In this document: positions 1 to 9,988 of the stretch, in pieces
Layout of the letters: every line of letters starts with the position of its first letter
Position numbering within the stretch: position 1 is the first letter of the stretch
Origin: Sperchopsis tessellata
Lineage: Eukaryota; Arthropoda; Insecta; Coleoptera; Hydrophilidae
DNA: 28,921 bases
NCBI GenBank assembly: GCA_033557685.1
Contig: JAWQRN010000490.1
Coordinates: forward strand, 1-28,921
Direction of reading: 5' to 3'
Notes under the pieces: model-generated
What the model was told of the DNA's origin: nothing
Databases searched by the model: none
Seen by the model: the letters and a program-made list of their open reading frames with translations, nothing else
Made by a program: the position numbers and the translations under genes

Positions 1-239
1 GTGAGAGGTATCGCAATGTTTCAATGTTGCAATCGAATAATCATTACGCTAATTGGTTATTAATCTACACGAAATTGCCATTTTCGCATGAGAATAAGAA
101 TTTTTCAAATATTTAAATTACACATTTATGTACGGCCAAGGAAGCAACAAATTCTTATAACAGAGGTTTATTCTGAATTTTGTGAAATATCAACCCTAAA
201 CTTTGATATGGCTTTTCCAGAGTATTTAAAAAAAGGAAT

Positions 240-1825
240 CTGCACTTCAAAACATTAAGATAAATTGGAAGAATGGAAAACCAATTTGAAGCCATTTACA
301 CCATAATAAGTCACTAAGAATGATCACTATATGGAAGTGTACAAAAGTTTGAAGTCATATTTGAAACAACTGCAAGAATTTGAAAAGGAAGCAAACAGCA
401 ACTTCATTCTGGAAGCGACAAATAAACAGAAAACAGCATGGGCAGTAATTACCTCTGAAACAGGGAGACAGAGGAAATTCACTAGAATCGAACCACAATA
501 TTAACAAATGAATTCAACAAATACTTCGCAGAAATGGGTACTTTCACAATGAATAATTATGATAAAACAAATCCATTAGACCTAATGTACATTTCAGCAA
601 AAAAATAGACTCATATATTTTCTGGAAACAAATAACGATAAAAAAAATCACCTGCAACCGCTTTAACTTGTAGAGCCCTAAGGTCTTTGGAAGCCTTTCA
701 TAATAGGGAATATAGTTGGATGACATTATGTGATCTGAGTAAGGATTTTGACTCTGAAGAACAAGGGATACTATTGCGAAAGTTGTGGATGCTGGCAGTG
801 AAAAATTCACATCTCGTATTTATAGAATAGGGAGCAAATGATGCACTAGTTTGTTTTGTCTTCGGATTAGAGGGGATTGGGGATGGGTGTTGCTCAGGGG
901 TCGGTTTTGGGGCCTATATTATTTCTAATATATGTCAACGACCTACCAAACAATATTGCAGTCGGCTTGACTTGTTTTTTTCCAGTGATAAGCCCTTTCT
1001 GCACACTGATTAAAATATGGAGGACTTGCAAATTAAGACAAAACAGACTTAAAGAAGCAGAAAGACGGTTCTCTTACAATCACCTGAAGATGAAAAGCGA
1101 TAAGATACGTTTTAACACTATATACCACCTGCAATTGATGGGTTCATCTGAAAAGCAACAAATTTCCTGGAAAGCACTTCTCTGAAACCTTAAACTGGTT
1201 CATTCATATCTCGGAAATAAAAAGGAAACTGAATAAAGTCATTTACGGCATAAAAATTTTATCCATCAATGTCGGGATACTTTTATTACAGCAATTTTCA
1301 TAGTGTAGTGTCATATGGCATCCTCATCTGGGACATATCACCGGATGTTGATGTGATAATTAAATTACAAAAATGAGCAGTGAGAATTCTGTCATCAATA
1401 AACCAGCAAACCTTTGTTTCGATCAGCAAACATGTTCACTATACAATCTGCAGTAGTGCTTGCCTGTCTGGATTATGTTTACAATAATCTTGATAAGTTC
1501 TTAACAAATTCACAATTTCATTATTTTTGCACCAGTGGACATGATAATTTGGTGATACCTAGAGTCTAAAAATCATAACATACTCTTAAACTATTTGACC
1601 ATTAAGTTTTACAACAATCTACCAAGTAACATTGAATGAATGAACATCAGCTTCCTGAAAACATCTTAAGATATTCTGATTGAAGCAGTCCTATACAAAA
1701 TAGAAGACTCTCGATATGAACATTATGTATTGCTGATATACCGGTTTGTGTATGTTGTATATATTTTTTGTATGATGTATGACTGTACTGCATAACTTTA
1801 AATAAATGAAAGAGAACGTAGACGA
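240..1825 (+). mobile_element. Degraded jockey-like non-LTR retrotransposon (RT and C-terminal part)
   Basis: This is a dead LINE fragment broken by many stops and frameshifts. The pieces follow the order expected for a jockey-clade reverse transcriptase. Near 400-475 there is a linker reading TNKQKTAWAVITSETGR, and near 500-540 FNKYFAEMG. Near 735-790 is DLSKDFD...GILLRKL, the degenerate first catalytic block with the family DLSKAFD changed to DLSKDFD. At 883-955 is GVAQGSVLGPILFLIYVNDL, RT block B. The FADD box expected near 970-1000 is unrecognisable. At 1309-1400 are YGILIW and AVRILSSINQQTF, typical of the region after the RT, and near 1600-1640 is FYNNLPSNIE. The A/T-rich end with AATAAA near 1800 may be the 3' UTR. 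The 5' and 3' limits are approximate. It probably sits in an upstream Snap25 intron. Confidence 0.8.
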
Positions 1826-2515
1826 GGAGTACATTGGGTGTTCCAATTTGAAAATATTGAAAGATTGTCCAAGGAAACACCAGTTTATTTCGATATACTT
1901 TAATTATATATTAGCCTTCATATGTCGAAGCGCTTGCCTCATCTTCAGGGCAGAATTAAGATGTAAATATTGACGAATAATAAAAAACAAAAGGCTGATA
2001 CGAATTACGACTGCACAAAGAAATGTTTCTGCAAATGTCAAAACAGCTGTTATAAGCATCTGGAAAAATTTGATGTTTTAATAGAAATTTCACAAGTGTA
2101 TGACCAATAGGAAAATCAATAAATATTTAAGAAATGTTTTTTAACTTAGTTAAGTCAATCTAATAAAAGTATATTTGTTTTGTATATCTTTAATAGATAT
2201 TGACTTAACTTATTTTGTGCTGTAGAATTTCTCTTACAAATCAATGATTGATGAAATTTATATTAGTAATGAAAACACTTAATTTTAGAAGGTTGTATGT
2301 ATTCTTACTCGTACGTACATTAATATACTAACATAATAATACAATTAAGTATCCTCATTCCCATTTCAATATAAAGCCAATGATTTGAAATGCATTTATT
2401 ATTAAACCAAATGAAGCAGTATTTCTCGACTTGTAACAACGGAACCTTTTCAATGCGCTTTTTGGGGTTCTTTTTATTATTATTTAATGTTGGCATATTT
2501 CTGTAACCATGGGTT
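1826..2515. other. Non-coding stretch, no gene recognised
   Basis: This is AT-rich DNA with no credible coding potential. The only notable point is a motif at 1923-1948. Read on the minus strand it is CTGAAGATGAGGC followed by the palindrome AAGCGCTT and CGACA. It resembles a motif common in Penelope-like and some LTR elements, but no element body was found around it. Confidence 0.4.
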
Positions 2516-2640
2516 ACACCGACCACCCTTTTTAGGTGTCGTAACCAGGATTAGAACCCAGCAGGAGCATCTCTAAGTATTCAAGAGACTGGCCCCTTAC
2601 ACTCACCGGCCATCTGGTCGGTCATGGGTCGCAATAGCAT
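2516..2640 (-). repeat. tRNA-Leu-like SINE (tRNA-derived head)
   Basis: Read on the minus strand this is a tRNA-like RNA polymerase III promoter. An A-box-like stretch (TGGCCGGTGAGTG) lies at 2612-2600 and a B-box-like GGGTTCTAATCC at 2559-2548, with tRNA-type spacing. The order of AGATGGCC, AAGGGGCCAGTCTC and GGGTTCTAATCC resembles a tRNA-Leu gene, where GGATGGCCGAGTGG, GGCGCCAGACTC and GGGTTCGAATCC are usual. It is too diverged to be a working tRNA: the D-arm is rearranged and the acceptor stem does not pair. A SINE copy or tRNA pseudogene is the best reading, and the tail was not delimited. Confidence 0.55.
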
Positions 2641-3664
2641 TCAGATACATTTATTAAAAGTAAATCAGAATTGACAATAAACAGTGAATTATATAATCGT
2701 AGTGAAATGTTATAACTAAATTTTTCCTGAGGACTTACAGAATTTGGGAAATACTGACCTAGAAAACCATTATTAAAAATCTTTAAAATAAATATTCCCA
2801 GTTATAGAAGAAGATAGATAGATAATATTTGGTTACATTTTTGAAAATTCCAACTGCTTGTTGATAGCCTATATTAATTAAATGAAGAGTATTCGTTTTA
2901 GTATATATATTAAAAAGAGAGTTCAAAACAAATTTTCTGTCATTCTTTTAATATAATTATTTCTGTTATGTAACTTGAAAATAATACACGCCGATATTAG
3001 ATAAACATTTCTTACCATTGGTTTTATAATAAAACAGAACAACATTGCATCTGTGAATTTGCTCCTAAATTAAATAATAAATATCGCATAAATTAAAAAC
3101 CATTCTAATTAAAATATTCTGTGATTTGGATTTAATTAAGGGTGGGGAAGGGAATTGTATGTACTGATGAATGCCTGTTGTACAGAATATTTTAAAACTT
3201 AAAAAAGAATGCCTAAAAGTAATCAAGAACATGATTCAAAGTTACTATCCACATCTACACTATCCAGACCAAGGACTAACACTGTAACATGTAAGTTAAC
3301 ACAGTCCACGTTAAACTTTCTTCTATGACACTTCTCTCTCGAATTCTCCTAGATCTGTATATTTATTAATTTTTTTTTATTTACTAGTAATCAGTAGTGG
3401 AGCATGCCCTTAGTTTATAATTTAGATGCTTTGTAGGTATAGTAATATGCATTTCATCTATTTAAAAACAGTGGAAAGAAGAAACACTTACTTGTTTATT
3501 TAGAATTTTTAACCAGGTTGTAGTCTAAATGTTTCTTCTTTTGAAATCGCATGAGCATGTTAATAACTGATGACACTGGAATACACAAATCTACAGATGT
3601 AGCAGACTTGAAATTCATTTTCTTCCTGATTGTAACAGAAGTTTAATTAATTTTTGTTGTGTAG
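2641..3664 (+). other. Intron sequence upstream of the first recognised Snap25 exon
   Basis: AT-rich, non-coding sequence ends in a conventional 3' splice site, TTTTTGTTGTGTAG, at 3664. The 5' half of Snap25 (first SNARE helix and start codon) was not found here and should lie beyond the left edge. No other feature is supported. Confidence 0.6.
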
Positions 3665-3782
3665 AGCAACTCGACCGGATTGAGGATGGAATGGACCAAA
3701 TTAATACCGACATGCGTGAAGCTGAGAAGAACCTTACCGGAATGGAGAAATGTTGTGGGCTTTGTGTGCTTCCATGCCAAAA
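3665..3782 (+). CDS. Snap25: SNAP-25, internal exon: end of SNARE helix 1 and palmitoylation cluster
   Basis: SNAP-25 is a t-SNARE on the presynaptic plasma membrane. It gives two of the four helices of the SNARE complex with syntaxin and synaptobrevin. With the G supplied by the upstream exon this one reads E-QLDRIEDGMDQINTDMRE, then AEKNLTGMEKCCGLCVLPCQ. That is the end of the first SNARE motif followed by a four-cysteine cluster (CCGLCVLPC), where the family is palmitoylated. The acceptor is GTGTAG at 3664 (AG at 3663-3664). The 118-nt exon starts in phase 1 and ends in phase 2 before GTAAGT at 3783. A two-base later acceptor is possible but fits the reading less well. This exon corresponds to vertebrate exon 5, which is duplicated in vertebrates; only one copy is seen here. 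Part of the same transcript as 6238-6511. Confidence 0.96.
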
Positions 3783-6237
3783 GTAAGTGATTCAGTTTAT
3801 GTCGATTAATATTATATACTATAATCTGCTCTGCCTGATCATTTTTAAATATTTTAACCGAACTAGAAAATGTATTTTCATTCCTGTGATGTTAATCTAT
3901 TTTCTATAAGGTTCCCCACATCTCCAACACAATTCTATTTTTTTGTTTCTGTACGGTAAGTGTTCCTGAATGTTGGGGTTTCACAGCAGTTACGTAGCTA
4001 GTACGCTGCCAAAATGTATATATTATACATATATTTGAGAATACTTTTATAAAAAGATTTAACACGCGTAGAAATATATGTTCAGATTGCAAGGAAATAA
4101 TATACAAGAAAAGTCATGCATATAACTATCTTCTGTGAGTTTTTTTCTCAGATATTCAAAATCAAATATTTCAGTCGCCTCTCCATTAGCCATTAGCATA
4201 CAATCTGTTTTTGATTTGTAACTCCTCACTTTGTGTATCGTCTACACATACAGCCGGAATTGATACTTATTTTTAGTGTCCTATCCACCTCTATACTTTT
4301 TCAGTGCATCACAATGTTTTTCAGTTTACAATGTGTTCTTCTTATTTTCTTCTACTTAGGTTAGGTCTGTTGTTAATATATAAATTTTGGTCACACTTTC
4401 CTTTTACAGCAGCACCAACTAAGCAGACTTCTACTGCTTTTTTTCCAAGCTTCAACGTGTCAATTACTATTGCATCCACTCTGCTAAGTTTGGGATTTTT
4501 CATATTCTACACTGTATTTGCTACCTCTTGGTAATTTTTATGTAGTTAAAATTTAACTATGATTAATTTGGATATATTTGGTTTTTTTCAAAAATAATGG
4601 CGGATTCTAGCTAGTTATCGATATATGTGTAAATCGGTTGGTGATCTGGTGAGTGTATCTCTTTTTTTTTTACTTTCAATTTTAGACGCAGCAGAAAATG
4701 CCTTTAAACAATCCTTAAATACTAAGTTTGTAATTGGATGGCAAAAATATGTAGAATGAGATGGTTCTTATTTTGGTTAATATAGTTTATTTATATTAGA
4801 TCTATGCTTTGTTGAATTTGAAGCTTAAAATCGGCTATTATTTTCAGGACAACCTGATATAATTGAATATTATTGTCAAAATTTATCAATAGAATGGTTT
4901 ATTAAAGATAGTATTATGGAATAAAAACTTAAAGATTTTCTCAATCTTGGCAGAATGTATTTATATAATATGACAGTTCGAATATCAACATCTTCGGTGA
5001 TTCTTGGAATTCCTAGAATACTAGATATTCTCCTAAGAAAAATACTTATTGTTAATGTTTCACTAAGTTTCATTCACATATTGTATTGTTTAGTAATACA
5101 TCTTATCTACTTACAGGGATTCCTCGTCTTACGATCCCCTGGTTTACGACAATTCTCACTTATGACCGGCATAACTGCTCGTTGTGATCCTTGAAATTGA
5201 GCCTTTGCGATCTTTTTCATCAATTTATTATAATAAGATATTAGCAGAATTAAAGTTTATTTTCATTACTATTGCAATTGTTTTATTATTTGCGACTTAC
5301 ATCCTAGGTGATTTGCAATCAGGCTGTTAGAACATAACCTCGTTGGAAGTCTAGGACCCTCTGTATTTATCTATACCATATTTTTGTCCTTATTACTTTT
5401 AGTTCTATACAAATTCATGTCAAATTAAATATACTATATCAAGGGTAGTTATTTTACATTCTATCAATGTTGGACAGCCTGATTTTCAGTTTAATTTTCT
5501 CATTATAAAATTAATTTCAGGTTTTCTCCATTAACATAAAAAGTAAAATATATCACCAGCAAAAAATTTCTCACTCTATAATTAAATAGTGACCATGATG
5601 CAGACGTGATTAGTAATGAGTTTATGGACAAGCTATCAAATATATAAACTTTAATTATTTAATTTTGACTAGATTTTTAATCTTTTTTTAATGTGGTATG
5701 TGATTTGGTTCTGGCAAACCTTGTGGCCCACCAGCCAGTTGGAAAATTTCCGGATGGATTCTCAGTTCTCTTCGTTGACTACGCTTATGCCTACACTATC
5801 CGGTAGGATTCTCTAAGTCAATTCTTGAGTAGGATTGAATTTTAGAATTCACATAAAGTCACAGTTTTTATTCGTGTTTTGTGTGATAATTTTTTATTTA
5901 TATTAATTAAATACATTATAAAGCAACATGCGGACACAACTACCAGATTGCTATTATTCATGATGGGTATACAATGCGATATGAAGTTGACATTATGTCA
6001 CTATTTCCATGTGGTATTTAACTGACAAACAGCTGCGGTTATTGTGCAATCCGACCCAAAGAAACTGGGGTCAAATGAAGCTAGGTAAACATAGTCATTA
6101 AATTTATTTTCAATACTATGTGCAGCTTACCCAGATAATTGGATGTAATATAAATGCCGTTATCCTGATATTAATACGATATACACATGTACAAAAAAGT
6201 AATAGTTCCTAATGCAATAATTATACTTTCATTATAG
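3783..6237 (+). other. Snap25: Snap25 intron between the two constitutive exons
   Basis: The intron begins GTAAGT and ends TTTCATTATAG, both good splice signals. It is AT-rich, and short open frames in it (for example 4304-4534) have no recognisable similarity. The one structured insertion is the TA-flanked inverted-repeat element at 5114-5363. No second copy of the cysteine exon was found in it. Confidence 0.75.
5114..5363. mobile_element. Possible pogo/Tigger-like MITE with TA flanks
   Basis: A 250-bp segment is bounded by TA on both sides (5112-5113 and 5364-5365). The left end reads CAGGGATTCCTCGTCTTACG. The reverse complement of the right end reads CAGAGGGTCCTAGACTTCC followed by AACGAGG, so the two ends are imperfect inverted repeats starting with CAG. 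CAG-initiated TIRs and a TA target duplication are the pattern of pogo/Tigger elements in the Tc1/mariner superfamily. Repeated TTACGA-type words inside the left end also fit. It has no coding capacity and lies in a Snap25 intron. The family assignment is tentative. Confidence 0.45.
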
Positions 6238-6511
6238 GGGTTCATCATTTAAAGAAGATGAAGGAACGTGGAAAGGCAACGACGATGGTAAAGTAGTGAA
6301 TAATCAACCACAACGCATGATGGATGATCGTAATGGTATGGGTCCACAAGGGGGATACATAGGACGCATTACTAATGATGCCAGAGAAGAGGAAATGGAA
6401 GAAAACATGGGCCAGGTCAATACGATGATAGGTAACTTACGTAATATGGCTATTGACATGGGCTCCGAGTTAGAAAACCAGAACAGACAAATTGATCGCA
6501 TCAATCTCAAG
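6238..6511 (+). CDS. Snap25: SNAP-25, internal exon: linker and most of SNARE helix 2
   Basis: This exon completes Lys with its first base and then reads GSSFKEDEGTWKGNDDGKVV in the linker. It continues with GGYIGRITNDAREEEMEENM, then GQVNTMIGNLRNMAIDMGSE, then LENQNRQIDRINLK. This is the second SNARE motif of SNAP-25 through the ionic-layer Gln (in ENQNRQ) and just beyond. It is nearly identical to what is known of insect SNAP-25. It is 274 nt long, entered in phase 2 and left in phase 0. The acceptor is CATTATAG and the donor AAG|GTATGT at 6512. An open frame runs on past the donor to 6646 but is intronic read-through. The protein needs one of the three downstream exons (8082, 10158, 13792) to finish the helix. 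Confidence 0.98.
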
Positions 6512-6567
6512 GTATGTAATAGTAATATCCCAATCTGGTTTGTTCATCCATCCTCACTAAGTATACA

Positions 6568-6582
6568 TTTAGTCGATGTCGT
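6568..6582 (+). promoter_or_regulatory. Candidate intronic RNA docking site near the shared 5' splice site
   Basis: The site TTTAGTCGATGTCGT lies 57 nt past the donor of the last constitutive exon. All 15 bases have complements upstream of exon A, split in two blocks: TCGACTAAA at 7983-7991 and ACGACA at 7967-7972, with 10 unpaired bases between. Upstream of exon B the same blocks are TCGACTAA at 10087-10094 and CGACA at 10069-10073. The complementarity is seen directly; the docking role is inference by analogy with mutually exclusive exon clusters. The partner box also resembles a branch point, which could explain its conservation without pairing. Confidence 0.35.
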
Positions 6583-6917
6583 AAAGTCGTATGCAAATGA
6601 AATTAAGTATTATAATTATTTTACCAAATACAAAAAATATAGATAATTTTATTTGGTTTCTATCTTGATATATTTTATTTCTGAGATGCACAAAATAATA
6701 TAAGTCGAAAAACTTCTGTCTTCAGTTAAAAAAACAAAGAAGAATAAAATTAATAATTGATGTAACAGCTTCTGGAAACTTACTAAAACTATTACAATTA
6801 TTCAAAACGTGTGAAAAAAGTTTGGTATTGTCTTACATTAAGAAGCAACTGAAAATGCCTAATAAAGTTATAAATTTAAAATTAAATTTCACTAAAGTAA
6901 GTTTTTTTTATTTACTT

Positions 6918-6975
6918 GTCATATTTATTTGATTTGGCATCAGTTTGTCACATTTATTTGATTTGGCATCAGTTT
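6918..6975 (+). repeat. Two-copy 29-bp tandem repeat
   Basis: Units 6918-6946 and 6947-6975 differ at a single base (GTCAtATTTATTTG versus GTCAcATTTATTTG, both followed by ATTTGGCATCAGTTT). This is a small local duplication in a Snap25 intron with no clear function. Confidence 0.85.
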
Positions 6976-7910
6976 ATCAACAAATAATAAATTAATTGAT
7001 CTTCCGATCAATTAAAACATACCCATGTAATTTTTATTGTTGTTAATGTTTCTCCAATGCTCAAACACTCCGACAAAGACATTGAGCAATAGATTATAGA
7101 CGAGACATGTGTTAGCTGTAGTTACAGAGTTACTGCTAAATTCAGTTGTAGACATATATTTGACGGCAGCTGCCAGATTTATATTTTTTGTAAGATAAGT
7201 CCCCATTGTACTTTTAACTAATATATAACATACTTAATTTTATTTTTGCTTATTGGCATGTTATTTTATTTCATTTGATCGCATCGATGGTTCTCATTTA
7301 GCTTCATTGTTGTCATTATTTTAAGATTAAATATTTTTAAATTAAAATCTAAAACATATACAAAGTTTAAATCCACCATTTAAATTATGCAAAGCATTTT
7401 ATACTGAATTCGATTAAACACATTACACGAACATTGCTTGTTTAACTAATTTCCATAAAAATTCGTATTATTAACACAAGCTTTGTAAATGTTTTATCAT
7501 TGCACTAACAATGTTTTATTAATAGCACAATAAAAAGTGAAAGTTATTAACTCTTTCTGCTTTTTATAATAATATATATGATGTGACTTGTGTATGTTCT
7601 GGTATAGCAAATTCATAATTTATGTATAAAAGTAAATATACAAAATTAATATTTTCGTTGGTGTATGTCAATTATTAGTAGAATTTGACAAATGTTTTTC
7701 ATTTAAGAAATCTTAAAATTTTTACATTTTGATAGTATAATATAAATCTTTAAAACTAAATTAGTTAATGTAACAAAAAAATTAAATATTGATATATATT
7801 TTTATTTATTATATTATTATGTCATTCATATTGAAGAGTTAATAATTCTATGCTTAGAGACTAATCGTGAATAATAACACATTGTGTAGTGCTGAAATTT
7901 TAATGCTTAG

Positions 7911-8081
7911 CCTTTATATTTTGAAATAATCTTGGTGTTGTTTGTTTTTACAATGCTACTCTATCCACGACACTACAACTACTCGACTAAAAAATAAAAT
8001 AAATATAAAACAAATCTTCAACTACAACAACAAATATTCTACAACAAAAATCTTCTACAACATGTACACCCTGGATATCAG
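7911..8081 (+). promoter_or_regulatory. Extended 3' splice-site region of exon A (AG exclusion zone)
   Basis: No AG dinucleotide occurs in the 169 bases 7911-8079 before the acceptor AG at 8080-8081. A branch-point-like box, CTCGACTAAA, lies at 7982-7991, about 90 bases from the acceptor. There is no normal polypyrimidine tract next to the AG; the adjacent sequence is CAACATGTACACCCTGG. Long AG-free runs with a distant branch point are a known feature of regulated and mutually exclusive exons. The AG-free run is observed and its function inferred. Confidence 0.55.
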
Positions 8082-8144
8082 AGCGATTCAAATGCCACAC
8101 GGATAGAAGCGGCCAACCAACGTGCCCACGATCTCCTCAAGTAG
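8082..8144 (+). CDS. Snap25: SNAP-25 alternative terminal exon A
   Basis: After the acceptor GATATCAG the exon reads SDSNATRIEAANQRAHDLLK and stops (TAG). It joins in phase 0 to ...IDRINLK of exon 6238-6511, giving the last turns of the second SNARE helix (about layers +3 to +8). It aligns with the Drosophila end GESNEARIAVANQRAHQLLK and keeps the NQRA core. It differs from exon B at two residues (D/E and A/V). The stop means exon C cannot be used in the same mRNA as coding sequence. An ATTAAA at 8506 and AATAAA at 8991 and 9021 could provide polyadenylation. Expression was not tested, but synonymous divergence from B argues that it is functional. Confidence 0.9.
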   Translation, partial: SDSNATRIEAANQRAHDLLK

Positions 8145-8261
8145 ACACTTGTTACTTTGCTATTACTACTTATTACACCCCTATTATACCAACCACCACC
8201 ACCAAATATACATACCACCAAAATCTCTGTAGCACCACCGGAAAATACCTACTACTTTCTA

Positions 8262-8281
8262 CGCATTTCGCTCATGTCTTG
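8262..8281 (+). promoter_or_regulatory. Conserved element downstream of exon A, partial complement of the site before exon C
   Basis: The sequence CGCATTTCGCTCATGTCTTG matches the element after exon B (10324-10343) at the right edge of the duplicated block. It can pair with 13690-13709 at about 17 of 20 positions if G-U is allowed, which is weaker than the B copy. A role as a competing RNA-pairing site is inference. Confidence 0.35.
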
Positions 8282-9988
8282 GTGTTCTAATTCAGGTAGC
8301 AAGTTTATGACATTTTATCACATAACTTTAATGATACTACACCAATTTTACTATGTTATTATAAGTTAAAAAATGTTTATTCTAATATTCTGAAACTTTA
8401 AACTCTAATCACTACTTTGTTATGTATTTGTACATGTATCGTGATATAAAAATACTTGATAAGTCATAACAATAATTAACAGTATTATATGCAATGAAAA
8501 TTTATATTAAAGAGTATTTTACGAGAGGAAAAATTAAACACGATTTTTTAATTTTGTTGGTGTGTTAAATCCATCAATCAAACTCTAAAGGTTACTAATT
8601 GTATAGCTTTCTCTTCTTAGAGATATTATTGGAGTTCTTTGATTAATTTTTCAGAAATAATATCAAACTTGTGTTGCTAGTATAAATAGACACTGATGCT
8701 TAGGACTATTTATAAGGTCTACTAAATTATTTGACCAAGTTCAGTACTAGTCTGGGGACGAGTGATCAACGCTATTATGATTTTCAATTGTCTCAAAATT
8801 AATAGGTCTTTCATTCATAACTAATATGTAGTTATGCATAAAATTAAAATTACTCCAAAACTGCAACTCACTTTACAGTTTAGGTCATTTAATCGATTAT
8901 TTATGAACCTAATTCGAGTTTGATAATGCATCAAAAGAAAAGATGTTGTATGTACAATTTACAGAAAGATTTAATGACTTCCTATTCTTAAATAAATAAA
9001 TTTATACAAATAATTATTTTAATAAAGCCCAGAATATTAGAATAGTCGTGACTTACTAGTTTTTAACTTATTTTGTTTTATCGCAACTACACAATATATT
9101 TTTTATACTAGTAATGTAGTGTTGTTAGACTAACATAAGCTTTTTATTTAATTCAAATTGTGGCTTCCACGCATGATTCATTTACATTACTCAACGCTAC
9201 AAAAACCTTCAATAAAAAGTTACTGAAACAAAGTTCTTGAATGCAAATTGTAGCTTTATTATTTATAACTTGCATGAATTTGATGTACTTACTATTGTGT
9301 TTTTATTGATGATGTGCAAAATGAAACCTGTACTTATAGCTCACAACATTTTAAAGTTATATTTTTGTTTGCTGTATTAGACTTTAAAATGTGGTGTAGT
9401 TATGCATATGTTCTTTTGACATGATATATGCAGGCAGTTTCAGTTATAAGTAAACATTGTTTTGATGTTATTTTATATATGACTGCACAGATTAATATAG
9501 CCTTTGACAAAAAAGATCTCACAATAAGAGATTAAAACTGAATTATCCATCAGAAAAAGGAGAGTTGGAAAAACTTGTAGTCAGTCTTCTATATATAAAA
9601 ACTTATCTTTAATTTAAAATATTGCATCTTTTTGTTATCAATAATAAACTATGTATAGTGCTCAGTCTTCTGAGACCATAAAGTAATTGACCATGCAAAA
9701 CACCATTTCTTTTACATTTTAAGTCCAGGTTTCATTAACGGGTGTTAAAGTTTCACAATATGTTTCGTTAGAATTATTCAACAATGAATTCTGCTATTGA
9801 ATATATTCTTATTGCACATAAGAATCACACTTGAATAATTTTAACATATAAAAATGCTGCATAAATTACAGTGTATTGTCAATGGTGGATGGGATTATGT
9901 TTCTAGTTTTCCTGTATAAAAAATGTCTTGTTTTCACGTAGAAAATAAAAAAAAATGTCCCAGAAACTGTGTAATGCATTGTATACAG
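8282..9988 (+). other. Snap25: Intron between terminal exons A and B, including possible 3' UTR of isoform A
   Basis: AT-rich sequence with possible polyadenylation hexamers: ATTAAA at 8506-8511, AATAAA at 8991-8996 and 9021-9026. No coding region or transposon was recognised. Confidence 0.5.

Larger units (their letters stand above)
6512..7910 (+). other. Snap25: Snap25 intron upstream of terminal exon A
   Basis: Very AT-rich intron starting GTATGT. It contains the candidate RNA-pairing site at 6568-6582 and a 29-bp tandem repeat at 6918-6975. No coding exon of SNAP-25 type or any other gene was found. Confidence 0.7.
7921..8281 (+). repeat. Tandem exon-duplication unit, copy A
   Basis: This block is related to 10022-10343. 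They share the start TTGAAATAATCT...TGTTGTTTGTTTTTACAATGC, the CGACACTACAACTACTCGACTAA segment, the terminal exon and its stop with TAGACAC, a CA-rich downstream stretch, and the final TTTCGCTCAtgtCt element. Similarity stops at both ends. The duplication therefore carried a complete acceptor, the exon, its stop and the first part of the 3' UTR. Confidence 0.85.

Noticed and set aside
2540..2630. A working tRNA gene on the minus strand
   Set aside because: The B box and some Leu-like words are present, but the D-arm and acceptor stem do not fold.
4304..4534. Open frame rich in Phe/Leu/Ser that could look like a membrane protein
   Set aside because: The composition is explained by T-rich intron sequence. 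There is no start context, no homologous motif, and it lies between two Snap25 exons.
6296..6646. Open frame of 116 codons starting MNNQPQRMMDD
   Set aside because: The first part is the SNAP-25 exon; the part after the donor at 6512 is read-through into the intron, and the Met is internal to the exon.
8297..8302. A 5' splice site (CAG|GTAGCA) after exon A that would make it an internal exon
   Set aside because: The match to the donor consensus is weak, and exon A already has a stop 150 bases upstream. It cannot be excluded without transcripts but is not supported.
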